The notes beneath the pieces were generated by a model. That model was not told where the DNA came from. It did no database searches and saw only the letters and a list, made by a program, of their open reading frames with translations. Position numbers and translations under genes: made by a program. Positions 42,960 through 58,429 of a stretch of 64,000 nt of DNA are shown here, piece by piece. Source of the stretch: Cichorium intybus (Eukaryota; Streptophyta; Magnoliopsida; Asterales; Asteraceae); assembly GCA_023525715.1 (NCBI GenBank), contig CM042012.1, positions 58,757,705 through 58,821,704 on the forward strand, read 5' to 3'. The stretch's first letter is position 1, and every line of letters begins with the position of its first letter.

Positions 42960-43310
42960 TAAAAAAAATAATGATATATAATGGTAATAAACTTTTTCCC
43001 GTATATACATTTAGTGATTAATGTTTTTTTTGTTTATATTTAGTCATTTACGTTTTTTGTGCACATATAACCATTAAACTTGTTTTCTTGTACACATATG
43101 ACCATTTAACTTTTTTGTTGTACAAATATGACCATTAAGTTATTGACATATGTGTACAAAAAATAAGTTTAATAATCATATGTGTACAAAAAAAATATAA
43201 GTGACTAAATATGAACAATTTTAAAAAGTTCATGGTAAATTAAGTACAAAAATGAGTTCAATGACAAAATGCGAACAGTTTTAAAAGCTCGTTATCCTAT
43301 CAAGTCATTA
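42960..43310. mobile_element. Foldback MITE-like element
   Basis: The two halves are inverted copies: the left has ATATTTAGTCATTTACG, TGCACATATAACCATTAAAC and TTGTACACATATGACC, and the right, reverse-complemented, has ATATTTAGTCACTTATA, TACACATATGATTATTAAAC and TTGTACACATATGTCA. The arms are about 130-140 bp. The ends and target duplication are not sharp. Confidence 0.6.
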
Positions 43311-43531
43311 TCCCTTTAAAAAAATGACATCTACATATGATCAGAAGAGCGAAAAAATAATGGTATTAATCAAGACTCCTAAGAGGTAAAGTTTATGTTT
43401 ATGGAGAAGGGAATTGTCAGGACCCGTGGTGGCTAGCAATGTGCGGAATAATACATATCTCAAATATTAACGGTAAAAATTAAAAACATAAGATGAGTAA
43501 TTTGATAATTATAGATTACAAAAAGAGATAA

Positions 43532-46500
43532 TGTAACGCCCCAAATTTTCATAAATTTTTTTTAAAGCGCAATAACGCTAAAAGCGCATTAACGCTAAAA
43601 ACACAATAACTAAAAAATCTAATATTTCAAAAAACCGTGTTTTTTTATAAAATAAAATGTTTCTCATGACCTCGTGTCATGCCTTAAATTCCAGTCCCAA
43701 CAAGACAGGTAAGTTTAAAAATATTCAAACAACATTTAGGGGTTACAAAACTCATATCAATACCATAGAAAAGCAACATGACATCTCAAGCTAATGTCCC
43801 GTAATTACTCAACAATTCTACCGAAAATTCGGCATGACCTTTGGGCTAAACGGATAAAAACCATACTTACCCGACTAAAAATCAAAATAGCCCAAAAGCA
43901 TTACGGAATATAGCAAAACTTTACAATACAACTACAAGGGTTGTTCTAACCATAAATAATACATCTCTCAGCTACATATGATAACTATACCGCTTTAATG
44001 GTAATTCTATCTTCCGGTCCTCTTTTCTATATATGTCCCCATGAGAGCTTCTAAGTCTTTTCTTTCTATCCTCTGATGTCAGTCATCCTGTTCCTGAGTA
44101 CATAGCATTTAAAACAAAAATACGTAAGACAAATATGTCTTCAATAAAATATTTCATAAACAAATCATGTCATAATACTTGTTATCAAAACCTTTATAAA
44201 TGAAATATATTGTCATTTTGCTTGTAAAGCCTTTCCATAATGAATTTAATAAAAATCTTACCAACATAAAACTTTCATTACTTAAACTTGACTGGTATTC
44301 AATCATAACTGTATTTTTATACTTAGGGCATTAATCACCTTAAGTGATACCCCAAGTCTAGACTAGGATGGAAAGAACAAAATCAGTCCATCCTAGCATC
44401 ATAAGCTTTAGGACATCTACTTCGCGACGGGGTTGGTACCACCAAAGTAGATTCCTCTAGGTTCCGTTACGGGAACATCATGGCCCGGGCACAAAGAACT
44501 ATGTTCTTTGTTCATACTGCTTTACATTTCTTTGCTTGCATTGAGTACCAGTCATTCGTAAAAATAATATTGCTAGCTGTCAAACCATTCATTCATAATC
44601 ATCATAAAGCTAAATGTCAATGCATTCTTTCATACTTGTCGTGGGCTTCTAGCCAAAACATTCTTTCATAAACTTTATAGGCTAAACGCCAAAACACTTT
44701 CTTAGTTTATTAGGCTTGATGCCAAAACTTACTTTTCAAAACATATTCAGCTTAGTGTCAAATCATACTATCAAAACATATTTGGTTTAATGCGAAATAA
44801 TACTTTCAAAACATATCAGTAAACTTTCATAAGCATGGCATGTATGGTAAAACTTGCATATAGACTCACATTAAAAAGTCATATAAAACTTTGTAAATAC
44901 TTGCTAATTCAAGCTTTAAAAACCATTCGGAAGATCATTCACTCATACAACATTTAGCATAATATTTAATATAAAACATTCTATATTTGAAACTTGTTGC
45001 TATATACCCAGTAAAAAAACCTCATGTACTCACCTCGGTAGCTAGGTATGTCTAGCTACAATGATCCACTAGCTCTTGACTCTTCTTGCCTCCAACATCT
45101 TTTAACCTCTATTAATTTATTAAGAGGTTAGAACTAATTACACAACTAAACATATAAAATGTGTTAGATCATATATGAACTAACATCATCTAATTGCATT
45201 CCAAACATTAAGTATGCTTTTTAAAACATAATAATCATTTTGGACACTTTTACCTTTTTTGTCCCAAATTTGACTAATTGTATATTTCTTGGGTTTGACA
45301 TGTAATTTAGACAACTTTATAGTTCTAACATGTTTATAATGAAATATTAATTGCTTAGATGTCAAAACATATTTTGCTTTACTCATTTATGCCCTTTTAG
45401 CAAATCTTAATCAATAAAGTTTCTAAAAATAGAAACCGTTATAGAACATGTTATTTTCCGTTCAATTGACACTAATGAGTACCCAACAATTCATACTTTT
45501 CATTTTAATCAAATTCATGATTATTGTCCCATAAAGGTCGGAATACATGATTCCTTCCTTATTACCAAGTTTCGTCCCTTTAACCTTTCGAGTTACATAA
45601 TCCTTTTCCACTCACTTAACCATTTACTTCAAAATTAACACTTGATTGTGGTTCACAACTTCCATAACATTCAAGTAGTCTACTAACTTCAACATGTATT
45701 CAAGGATATAATAAAGATCTAACATATGTAATTAACCCTCCAAATCATATTTATAAGTTCCAATAGTGTGTGAGATTATAATATTACATCCCAAGAAATT
45801 CCATGTTTATTAGTCGTTTAACTTTGGCGGAAACATAAAAGCTGTCAGTTTGGACTCGTAGGACATTTTAGTTACTCATTTATCCATTATAAGTTGTTTA
45901 AGAACTTTCCAAACACTCTTTATTTTATATACATGTAGAAATTCCATTCCTTCTTTCATATTAGCATGGGCCTATTTCAAGTAGTAAGAATTTCCATTGT
46001 CCTTTCTTTCTCTTTAAAACAACTTGACTAATTACATTCCAACCCATTGTCTGATTAAAACAGAAAAATCCGCCCAAAGTTGTTTTCATCTAGATTGTAA
46101 ATTATGATCATATGTATGGAACACTTGAACTTTTAAGATATAAACAACATAAATCAGCACTATTTGCATCATATACTCCAAAGAGTAAACCTGAACCAAA
46201 TTTACTTGAGTTTCTAGAAAATTATCTTAAATCTGTGAACTTTGAAGAAATCACGAGTTCATCTTCAAATCGATAACTCTAAAAATGATTTTGAACCCAT
46301 ATTAAACTATAAACCAGAAAAACATACTCTAGTTCCAACATGCATTTAGGATCATTACCCGTTTCAGAAAGTTTTTGTTTAAAATTCAAAGATTTACCTT
46401 CAATCTGATGCAATACTTTGAGATCAAGAGTTTAGGGCTGCATTTAACTTGAAATCGGGCCAAATAGACCAATCCTAGCAACCACCACTCCGTCTGAAGC

Positions 46501-47494
46501 CGCCGTCGCTCGCCACCACCGCCGACAGCGGCGGTTCTGCTGGTCGTCGACCTTTTTTGCTCGAAAATGCACACAGCAACAGTAGCATCGCGATTTCATC
46601 CTTCCTCCCTCGATGTCTTTCCCCTTTCTCGATCTGTCTCTCTCAATCCCTCTCGATTTTTTTGCTTCTCGTTCCTGAAAATCGCACACACAATCGCATG
46701 TGTGTGTGCGATATCTGCTTCTCGACTCCATCTCCTTTTCCCGTTTTCTTTCTTTCTTTTCTTTTTACGTGAATAAAGCAATCCACAGCACCAAATGCGC
46801 ACACGGTAAAGGAAAGGTTAAAAGTTGATTTTGACTAAGTTGTCGAGAAATTACAAAAATACCCCTGCTCCTCTTCATGCCTTAGAAAGATTTTCTACAT
46901 TTCACCTGATTTTTCCCAAACTTTAAGCTTACATATCTCCTACATATGGCATTGGATTTTTGAAAACTATATATCGTTGGAAAGATGGAAATGAGCTCTA
47001 CATTTTATGCTTACTGACTTAAATCTGAATCTAACCAGATTTTTCGTTATCGATCCTTAAACATGGCTCTTTAGCCATTTTTGTCACTTTTTGGTCATCT
47101 TTAACCCATCATAACTTCTTTGCTATAACTCTAAACAACCCGAATCTTTTTCCTATACTCTTATTACAACAAATTCCACAAAAGTCTCCTTGATGACTTT
47201 GTCCCAATTCCTTATAGATTTTAGATATTAATTTCTAAAGATTTACAATTATTCTTTTCACTTTTAGTCCCAACTTTCCATTTTAGCCCTCGGGCCTTTA
47301 AATCAAATTTTTCTAAATAAAGTAAGACTTCATTTTAACTTAATAAAAGGTTTTAACATCTAAGTTCCATAATTTTCACTTTATTTGATGATTTTGCCCT
47401 TGCATTCCATAAGAAATAAATGCAAACTTTAAACTTTTAAACATCAATATACTTATATAATTCATTATCTTATATCAAATTTTTGGTTATCACA
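43532..47494 (-). mobile_element. Long LTR of a second LARD-like element
   Basis: On the plus strand it starts TGTAACGCCCC and ends TTATCACA. The minus strand shows AAAGGGTAGATAAT and then TGTGATAACC, a PPT/LTR junction built like that at 6390. Both elements also share a TGATTCCG(A/T)GGACGGAATC-like motif just inside the PPT. The 3.96 kb length, without protein domains, fits a very long LTR. A degenerate 35-45 bp tandem repeat with GGCTAAACGCCAAAACA-like phrases lies at about 44575-44820. A GC-rich block near 46440-46760 gives overlapping open frames that I regard as compositional. Confidence 0.65.
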
Positions 47495-49080
47495 ATTATC
47501 TACCCTTTAAAAGGATTCCGTCCTCGGAATCACTATATGGAAAGGGAATTAACTTGCAACTACATAGCTTCACGTGAACCTGAATTGCTACTAAGTCTTC
47601 AACATGCTTGCTTTGAGTCCTTATTGTCTTCTACAGTCCTTATCACAATCATTCCTTTTTGATATCGATCATCTTCATTCATCATGATTCCTTTGCTTAA
47701 CTCAATATCACCAAGATACATTCCATTTAAACCTTAACAATTTATTTACTTACATGTCATAGTAAGTTTGACTTTTCCAAGTCAACAGATTTCTAGTCAC
47801 TTTCTCCTAATTACTTTGTACTAAAGTATAGTTTGCTTTCCTAACATAATTATTCTCCAATGGTAGAGTGTAATAACATTCATACAATAGATTCTTGATT
47901 GTTATCCAAAGTAGCATTCTACTTTACCACTCACATTTAGATTTTTAATCATAAGACTTATCTCCATATGCCTTTCTTTCTTTCATAATCTTCCAGCTTC
48001 ACTAACTTGATGAATAAACTAGTCCTCCCATCTTAATCATTTTGACTATATTATTGATCATCCCATAATAATAATACACGTGCATATACTTGTCAACTAG
48101 ACATTTTCCATCATTTATGTCTTTAGTCTTGAGTCTCACTAAGTTCCAAATATCATTGACCATTTGATTCGGTCAATATGCTTCCACTAATACCACATTG
48201 ATACTACTATAGATGATTAGGGATTCATCTATTTATTTTCAATTCACATGTACCACAATCCAATCACTATCAAATGTCTCTTTGCAACTATATATCTCAA
48301 CATTAAAATTTTAATCCTTGGTACCACTCCCTTACTAAAGACTACCCTTCAAGCATCATACAATATCCTTAGACAAATCTTGAGCTCTTTGCTGAACTTA
48401 ACTCATCATAAGATCAAACATCCACGTATTCCCATCTACCATTTAAAGAAAAATAAGGATATTTTCTTTTAAGGTCCAATTCTCTATATTATTGTTATTC
48501 AGCTCTTTTCACTTTACATTAATCTTGGGATAACTTTAGACATAGCTACAATTTTAATTTCCATTCATCCTTAACCAATTCCATTCGTGATGCAATCAAA
48601 TTACCATGTTGTTTGCCATTACATGTGTAAACCATCTTGCCAAACATTGCATCATCTATAAGGTAACCATATTATAGTGAGAAGTTATTAATCTCCTCAC
48701 AGTCCATGCAAGACCTTACTGGTTACCTTCATCCAAGTATTAGTTCTAGTTTACTAGCAAAACAATCTTACTAAACCAAAGATGAACATAACATGCTATC
48801 ATAATAAGCTTCATATGTTGTGAATTAACAACTTACCTCTTGAACATTGTCTTCAACTGTTGAGTATACATGTCATCATGCCTTAATAACATAATATACA
48901 CTCACCAACAATGGCCATTAGTTTCTAGTATAAGCTTGTAGAACTAAACAGTTCATAACGACTTCCTTATCCTAAAATATTGCATGGAAAGAATGACATA
49001 CCTTCACCACTCCAAATTACTGATTCAGACTCTACACTTGAGTCAATCCCCTTCTTGATCTTCAGAATCTAATGATTATA
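47495..49080 (-). mobile_element. Internal remnant of the second LARD-like element
   Basis: The segment starts at the PPT and holds about 1.6 kb of T/C-rich noncoding sequence on the plus strand, similar in style to 6390-7663. I see no polyprotein motif and no PBS before the SIRE-like coding sequence begins, so the 5' end of this element has been replaced or lies elsewhere. Confidence 0.45.
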
Positions 49081-49089
49081 CTTAAACAC

Positions 49090-52000
49090 AGCGGGAAGAA
49101 TGAATTTCAACATACTACGCCTTGCTTCGCGATCTTCAAATTCTCATTCAAATATGCCGTTTTCGTCGTTTCCGAATGTAACATATCCTCCAAAATTGAC
49201 TTCTCTATAATCCCTTAGAAACTCTAATCTTCCGGTCATGTGTATTCAGCAGGCGCTATCAATTAGCCATTCATCATCCTGCTCTTCCGTACTAAAAGCC
49301 TGAAAAGTTAAACAGTTAGTTTGGGCATCCAAACTTGTTTGGTCCCATTTGTTTTAGTAGGCATGGAAGATTTGGTGAGATTTTCTGTTTTAGAGGAAGA
49401 ATTTGATTCTGAGGCAGGTGATTTCACAATCCAATTTTGAACAAATCTTCTTAAAGGTTTTGTGGAGTAGGCATTTGTTGTATTTTTTAAAGTTTTTGAA
49501 GTACTAGCCATAATGGGCTTAGAATAATGTTTGAAGCAATGGCAACAAGTATTATTTTGTTGTCTTTTTAAAATTTTTGGAGTGGTATCAGAACAGTGGT
49601 ATTTCTGAGATTTGGTTCCGATGACATTTGTCGTTTGTTTATTGCTTCTGAAGATTTTGGAAAATGATATTTTTGGTTTCAAGAATTCATTCACTGGTTG
49701 CTTAGAAGTGGATGGATCTTTTTGAGCTATTTTTGAATTTCTTGTTAGTTTTGGAAATTCCGAGTTGTAATCTATTTTTCTGATGGTTTGAAATTGTTGA
49801 ATGGGTTTGATTTTTGGAGTCGGAAGTAATCCCTTGTGGATATACTTTCGGAATGTGGAAGGAGTCGATCTCTGAGTATGACTTGGAATGTTGAGAGTTG
49901 GATTGGCTTCCAATAGCTTCTTAGTGTAGAAGCATTTCTTCTGTTCAAATCGAGCATGTGATCGAGGTGATCGTAGATCTTTTCTGTTTAGAATTGGTTT
50001 TACTCCTTTTTTGGTTAAATTATTTCCTTTTCCTTTTTGAAAAATTTCTCTTGGGGAAGAGTCAGATAAAGAATCATTCAAAGAGTCTATCTCTTCATGA
50101 TTAGCTTTAAGATTTTTGAGCGAGATTCTGATTGGTTTTTCTGAAAGATTACGTTGTGATGCATCTTCGGATGACTGTGTATCGGAACTCGATGATTCAG
50201 AAGTCATCTTGGATATGTCAGCAGCTTTAGGATTTCTGATTTTTATTTTGTTAAAATTTTTATTTATAATGATATTGCTTGGGGACTTCTCCATTTCAAT
50301 TTTCTCATCAACTTTCTCTTTGTCTGAGTTTTCCAAGATTTTGGAAGTGTATTCTAAAAGACAATGTTGCTGAGAGCTTGATGATGGACTGTTTGTGACC
50401 GTGGTCATTTGTCTAGGCATGAATGGGACTGAAGCTATAGACAGTTTACTGATTTCGGCAGTGTCTACTTCTGAGAAGTATGAGAAGGGAATGTTGACTC
50501 CCATTTTTGACTCAGAAGTGGCATTTTCTGATTCAAAATCTGGAGTTTCAGAAGAGTTCATGGTTGTGTCTTTATCGTGCTTATCATCATATTCATTTGA
50601 AGGATATTGAAAGAATGGACTTTTTTGTTGTATATAGGATAATTTTTATTTGTGGTTTTTCTTGCCCATCCCCAATTGAAAGTATTTTCTGAAGAATTAA
50701 TATCAGCACGAGATTTGAAAACTTCAGTTGCATGATACAACTGATCTATTAATTTGTTTAACCTTACATTATCACTTCGGGCTAGATCCCTTTGTGATGT
50801 CAAAAGCTGATTTGAGTTTTCTAACAAAGTTCTGGAAGTTTGTTCGATCTTCAAATCAGCAGTAAGCTTGTCACAAAATAGCTTTTTATCTTCAAGTCTA
50901 CTTTTCAACTTTAGCACCTCGTCATACCCATTATCTCTTTCTTCCAACACCCGCTGATACGCAGCTAAGGCATCTGCACAAGTGTTAGATATATTTTCTA
51001 GAGCAGGTTCTAGATTGTTAGAGTAAATTTGATGTGTATGGAGCATGTTACGTACCTGTTCTATGATGCTGACACCTTTGCCTGTCTTATGGTTGACCAT
51101 GGAGGCATAATTCTTTGGTGTGTAAGAAGATGAGGATTCTGCGATGTTCTCGGAATGTTTGGAACTTGTTAGACCTGGGATTGGAGTTTCTCGATTTACA
51201 TGTACCATGATGCATTCTCCAAATCCTTGTCCTCGTTTCTTTTGTTTTCAAACTGCTCATCATCATCTCCTGAAGACCATATTTCCACATTTCCAGATGC
51301 TACGAATGCTTTGACCTTTTCTTCTTCTTTTGCTTTTGGATAATTTCTTGGTGCTCGGCAGTCAGCAGCATAATGCCATAGACCTCCGTAGTTGTGACAT
51401 TTGATCACTTCTGATTCTTTCCTTTCAACAGTTGGAGCAGGGTTAGAGCTTATAGCGGGATCTGGCTTTGTTTTTTCTTGGTGCTGATCTTCCGGTTTCT
51501 GGTAATAACGATTTTGGTTGGAACGCTGATGTTCTCTTTGATAGCTGTTTTTGGATTGAAATCCTCCATTTTGGTTGGTGAGACGATAGTTCTTTTTGGT
51601 GTTAAAGTAGGATGGTATCCTATTGAATTTTTGACTGATCAATGCGATTTCATGTTGGTATGCTGCTTTTTCAGCTTTGTCGTATTCTGAGTAATGAGAG
51701 TCAGAAGTTTGTACCGGTGCTGGTAGTGCAAGGGTGGGAGATTTGGATTGAATGGATGGTTGGGAGATTGAAGATGATTTGTATTGTTTTGTTGGAGTTT
51801 GGTAGTTTGATGGGTAAGAGATTTGTGGTTGAGAGGGATGGTATGAAGGTATGGAGTTTGTTTGTTGAGACTGAGTATTTTGGGTTAGAATGATCTGAGG
51901 GCTAGTGGTGTTTGAATTGGCTTATTGCTGAGGGATGTTCTTTGTCTGATGGTTGTGCTCAGCAACTAAGGCTAGAGGTCTGCCAAGTTGAAGTTGCTGA

Positions 52001-52677
52001 TTACCTTTGATATCTCGTTCTTGTCCGATAAGATTGTTGTATAGTCGGTACATGTTGAACGTTTTTAATTTGCCAGAATCTCGAAGAATCATCTTGACGA
52101 GTACCCAGTCTTTTTCTAACCCTTCAAGAAATCGAAGATTTATTTCTTGATTGGTTCTTTCTGCTCCTGAACTTAGGAGTCTGGTAACGATTATGGAGAA
52201 CCGGGTGAATGCTTGACTTAGAGATTTTCCGGCAAATGTTGAAAAGTGCGTGTAGTCTGACACGCTTGACACCAACTTTTGATCTTTTGCCTCTTCTGTT
52301 CCTAGGAACATGTTTTGAAGAAGAACCCAGATCTGCTGAGCTATAGTACAGTTTTGTATGAGATCGAAGAATTCTGATGGTATTCCACATTGAATCTCAG
52401 TGAAGGCGATTTGATCATTGTCCATTTTCTCAATGTCCAAGTGGGTTAGCCTTGGTTGAGAAATGCCACCTAGTGCTTCTTCAGCCGTGTTAGGTCTGGG
52501 AGTGAAGGTTGGAAGATGAGGTCCTTCCTCAACCGAACGCCAAATGTCTTTGCCTTTGGTTTTGAGATAGTTGCGCATACGAGATGCCCAACCATTGTAC
52601 TCAGTAGGAATGAGTATGGGGGCTCGATTAGAGCCTCCAACGCTGTTAGCAACATTCAAAGAGTAGTTCATCTGCAT
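49090..52677 (-). pseudogene. SIRE-like Copia gag-protease pseudogene
   Basis: The minus-strand ATG at 52677 opens a long gag. It has a UBN2-type N-terminus (LIPTEYNGWASRMRNYLKTK), one in-frame TAA near 51922 where a Gln codon is expected, and a zinc-knuckle reading CHNYGGLWHYAADC, in which the second Cys is Tyr. A coiled-coil-like region (51208-50558) follows, then a long Ser/Lys/Asn-rich part (50561-49308). Frameshifts lie near 51200 and 50580. After the stop at 49308, reading continues with DEWLIDSAC and IHMTGRLEFLRDYREVNFG, matching the Copia protease DSGCSRHMTG block with Gly changed to Ala. Integrase, RT and RNase H are absent. The long gag fits the SIRE/Maximus lineage, by inference. 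Confidence 0.78.
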
Positions 52678-52827
52678 TGAGAGAGAAGAGAATTTCGAAG
52701 TGTTTTTAAGAGAATTGTGAGTGAGCTACAATAGCATGCAAAGATCCATAGAGGATTCTAAGGTTGTTGCTTCAGCCAGGGTTTTGAGCAAACTGGACAC
52801 TTAGAACCTTATAGACAGCTATTCAGG

Positions 52828-52839
52828 CTCTGATACCAA
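52828..52839 (-). other. PBS of the SIRE-like element
   Basis: The minus strand reads TGGTATCAGAGC, complementary to initiator tRNA-Met, one base inside the LTR end at 52841. It orients the gag downstream of it on the minus strand. Confidence 0.9.
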
Positions 52840-52840
52840 T

Positions 52841-53869
52841 TGTTGTCGCCAAATATTCTAAGTAAGTGCGGAATAAAAGATTGCGGAAATTAAGAGTCCG
52901 AAATTATAAGTTTCGGAGATGGACAAGTCCGAAGACTTGAGATGGATGCTGAATTATAAATAAGAATTAATACTTAGAACAGATCTTAATAGCTCAACAA
53001 TAAACAGTAAAGATATACATTTAAGTAACTTGGAAATATAAAGACTTAAAGTAAGAATGCTAGATATGAGAGAGAGATGAAAAATTCAGATGATAACATA
53101 AGAGTTGATGGAATGAGAGAATGTATTAATAAGAGAAAGTGTTACATAAAGTCTCTCAAAACCATGAGGACTGAAGATGAACTTGGTCTCCCTTTTATAG
53201 ACTAAGGGAGGACCTTCTGGTAATAACCTATGGACTGAAGAGGATACAACACGTCTCTCTTCAGTCAGATAAGAAAGGTAAATCTATTATTATAATATAA
53301 TGTCAGACTAGGGTGGCTTGTCTATAGTTTAATAATGCTCTAAAGTACAATAGACATGCTTCTAGATGACCACGCTTGATCTAGTCTAATTATATCCTAT
53401 AAGTTGACGTGCTTATCCTTTGTCTTATCTCTTAGATATTCTTTGTTCTTCAGTCTTCTTTGTTGAATGCTTAAGTGTGATATTTCCAATGATATATTTA
53501 TATTGATAGTCCGAAATCCTGAGTGGATTTCGGAGTCCTGGCTGATGTTATCAGAGTGTATCTGGAAATAGTCATGTATGTTCTGACTTTCTGACTTAGT
53601 TCTGAGTGTGATCTTCTGAGCTCAATCTTCTGAGTGGATTACGTTCTGATACTGAGTTTCTTTGAAGGACACAGTCCGAAATTCAATACTGAATTTCGGA
53701 TAGAGACAAGTAATCAGAGTACAGGTTATCAGAGGCAACATACACGATAAGAGATTGTTCATTACTTAAAAGCATTCTAGTGAAAATAAGTTCATTCCAT
53801 CAAGATAGAAAGTTATCTCAAAACTATCAAACTACGAGTTGGTCAACGATATGGCTTTTAGCACTAACA
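52841..53869 (-). mobile_element. SIRE-like LTR with internal sequence on both sides
   Basis: 1029 bp; on the minus strand it starts TGTTAGTGC and ends GGCGACAACA. To its left lie a PBS and gag, as for a 5' LTR. To its right lies CACCGAAGGGGGAAT, a polypurine tract, as for a 3' LTR. The LTR interior repeats TTCGGA/TCCGAAA and TTCTGA motifs. Confidence 0.82.
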
Positions 53870-54088
53870 ATTCCCCCTTCGGTGACCGAACGAGGGTTTT
53901 GATTCAGTATTTCTATCGTTGATCCAGTATTCCTTGTTTTGCAGCGTATCTCCAGAATTTTCTGACTTCCAGAAGCCACCTCATTCTGATAAGGAGTTCT
54001 TTCTTGGCTTCTGGTTCTGATGATTTTGATCTTTCCACAGCTATGATGTACTTCTCTAGCATACCATTGGCAACTCTTCTGAGTTGGT
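53870..54088 (-). mobile_element. 3' end of a SIRE-like internal region
   Basis: On the minus strand a short coding tail (RVANGMLEKYIIAVERSKSS...ending near 53913) precedes the polypurine tract at 53870-53884. I recognise no enzyme domain; SIRE-type elements often have an extra 3' region, which this may be. The other side meets the Copia fragment at about 54089, so the frame extending past 54088 is chimeric. Confidence 0.6.
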
Positions 54089-56076
54089 CAGCACGAAACA
54101 CCTCATTAAATGTGGACGGGGAAAGTTCCCTCGTTAGCACATATCAAAGTCTGGGGTTGTGAAGCTTTCGTTAGACAAGAGACTCACGATAAACTCGCAG
54201 CTAGAACTGAGAGATGTATTTTCATTAGATACCCGACACAGTCTTTTGGATACTTGTTCTATAGACCGAGCGAGGACGTGGTCTTTGTAGCACTACAAGT
54301 AGTCATCCAATGAAGGAACCTTAGAAGATACTAGCACTCAACAAGAGGAAGAAGTTCTTGTTGGCCGATAAACAATCTGTTACCTCCTAGACGCTCCAGT
54401 AGAGTTAGCATGCTGCCCGAGTTTTATGGTTTCCATATAACTACGGATGGTGACACGTTTGTCAGTGATAGGACACTGGTAAATTTGGATGAGCGAGCTA
54501 ACTACAAGGAAGCAGTGGCAGGCCCTAAGGCTGCTAAATGGAAAGAGGCAATGGACAGAGAGATCAAGTCCATGTATGACAACCAAGTTTGGAATTTGGT
54601 TGATAATGTACCAGGTCAAAAAACATTTGGGTGCAAATGGATCTTCAAGAAGAAGACCGACATGGATGGAAAGGTACACACTTTCAAAGCTCGACTGGTT
54701 GCGAAGGGCTTTACTCAAACCCCAGGGGTTGACTATGATGAGACCTTCTCACCAGTGGCTAAGATTAAGTCTATTAGGATAATGCTCACCATAGCTACTT
54801 TTCATGATTATCAAATTTGGCAGATGGATGTCAAAACCGCTTTCCTTAATGGGAAGTTGGCTGAGGATGTTTACATGAATCAGCCAGAGGGTTTTGTAGA
54901 TGCAAAGTATCCCAATAAGGTGTGTAAGCTTGAGAAATCAATCTACGGATTGAAACAAGCTTCTCGCAGCTGGAATCTCTGCTTCCATGAGAAAGTCAAA
55001 GAGTTTGGTTTCACTAGGAGCGAAGATGAGTCCTGCGTGTATATCAAGGCTAGTGGGAGTGTAGTCACCTTTCTGGTGCTATATGTTGATGACATATTTC
55101 TCATGGGAAACGACGTTCCAACCTTGCAAGAAGTTAAATCTTGGCTTGGGAAGTGTTTCGCCATGAAAGACCTAGGAGAAGCAGCCTATATTCTAGGGAT
55201 AAGGATGTTGAGAGATAGAAAGAAGAGACTAATAGGACTTAGTCAAAGCACATACCTTGATAAAGTACTAAAGAGGTTTAGTATAGAGAATTCCAAGAAA
55301 GGAGAGCTGCCTATTCAGAGCAATGCAAAAAATTGAGTAAGACTCAAAGCCCGAGTACAAATGAAGAGATAGCTGACATGAGTCGGGTACCTTACGCTTC
55401 GGCGGTAGGGTCGATCATGTATGCTATGACATGTACTCGCCCTGACGTGTCCTTTGCTTTGAGCATGGTCAGTCGTTATCAGGGAAATCCTGGCAGAGCT
55501 CATTGGATAGCCGTTAGGAATATTCTCAAATATTTGCGGGAGACTAAGGATATGGTCCTAGTCCTTGGTGGCAGTGATACGTTGAGAGTTAGTGAGTATA
55601 CTGACGCCAGCTTCCAGACAGATAGGGACAACGCCCAATCTCAGTCGGGCTGGGTGTTTCTTTTAAATGGTGGAGCGGTTACTTGGAAGAGTTCCAAGCA
55701 AGAATCAGTGGCTGATTCAACGTGCGAATCAGAGTACATAGCTGCAAGTGAAGCATCAAAGGAAGCGGCTTGGCTGAAGAACTTCATTGGTGACCTCGGA
55801 GTAGTCCCGACCATTCAGGAGCCTATGGAACTTTTCTGCGATAACGAAGGAGCGGTTGCTTTGACAAAGGAACCGAGAGATCATGGAAAGTCTAGACACA
55901 TCGACAGAAAGTACCACTACATCAGGCATAGGGTAGAAGAAGGTCACCTCAGTGTGAAGAGGGTATCATCTGAAGAGAATCCTGCAGATCCTTTGACGAA
56001 GGCTCTGAGTAGGATCAAGCACAATCAGCATGCTAGGAGCATTGGATTGAGAGATGATATTAGTTTTAGTAGTTAG
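54089..56076 (+). pseudogene. Copia pol 3' half (RT, RNase H), same family as 61263-64000
   Basis: It begins at the C-terminal integrase part (MWTGKVPSLAHIKVWGCEAF). About 60 bp are lost near 54310 compared with the copy at 63440-63550. RT follows with FKARLVAKGFTQTPGVDY, QMDVKTAFLNG, KSIYGLKQASR and the catalytic LYVDDIFL. At 55326-55331 a run of six A stands where four are expected, shifting the frame before RNase H, which is otherwise complete (DASFQTD, ESVADSTCESEY, HIDRKYHYIR, ADPLTKALS; stop 56074-56076). The 5' half and both LTRs are not visible. Confidence 0.88.
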
Positions 56077-56350
56077 ATAGTGTCTGAAACTTGTAACAAT
56101 ATAAACGTAATTGACTTTTGGTGATTCAATAATAGAGAATTATTGATAAGTATTGTTTACTACTATTCGTCAATTATTTATCATTGTGTTTCAATTTTGC
56201 ATGTTTTACGTCCCGAATAATATGATTATTAAAATATCCACAGTCGTTCATACCTTTGGAAGTAAGTAGTGAATCAAGACTGTCATGAATTGGATTGTAG
56301 ACTGTCTAAGGAGTTAGACATAGCAACAACATTGCTACAACATTCATGAG
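56077..56350 (+). other. 3' noncoding remainder of the Copia fragment
   Basis: AT-rich sequence after the RNase H stop. The expected polypurine tract and the LTR start TGTTGGATTAGG seen at 59622 are not present, so the fragment seems cut by the following MITE. Confidence 0.4.
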
Positions 56351-58424
<2,074 letters not shown>

Positions 58425-58429
58425 AATTT

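Noticed and set aside
46444..46802. Overlapping open frames on both strands near a GC-rich block
   Set aside because: They lie in the long LARD-like LTR, overlap in several frames and show no domain.
53913..54140. 75-codon minus-strand ORF as a gene
   Set aside because: Its first third is antisense to the Copia fragment and the rest is the tail of a SIRE-like internal region, so it is chimeric.
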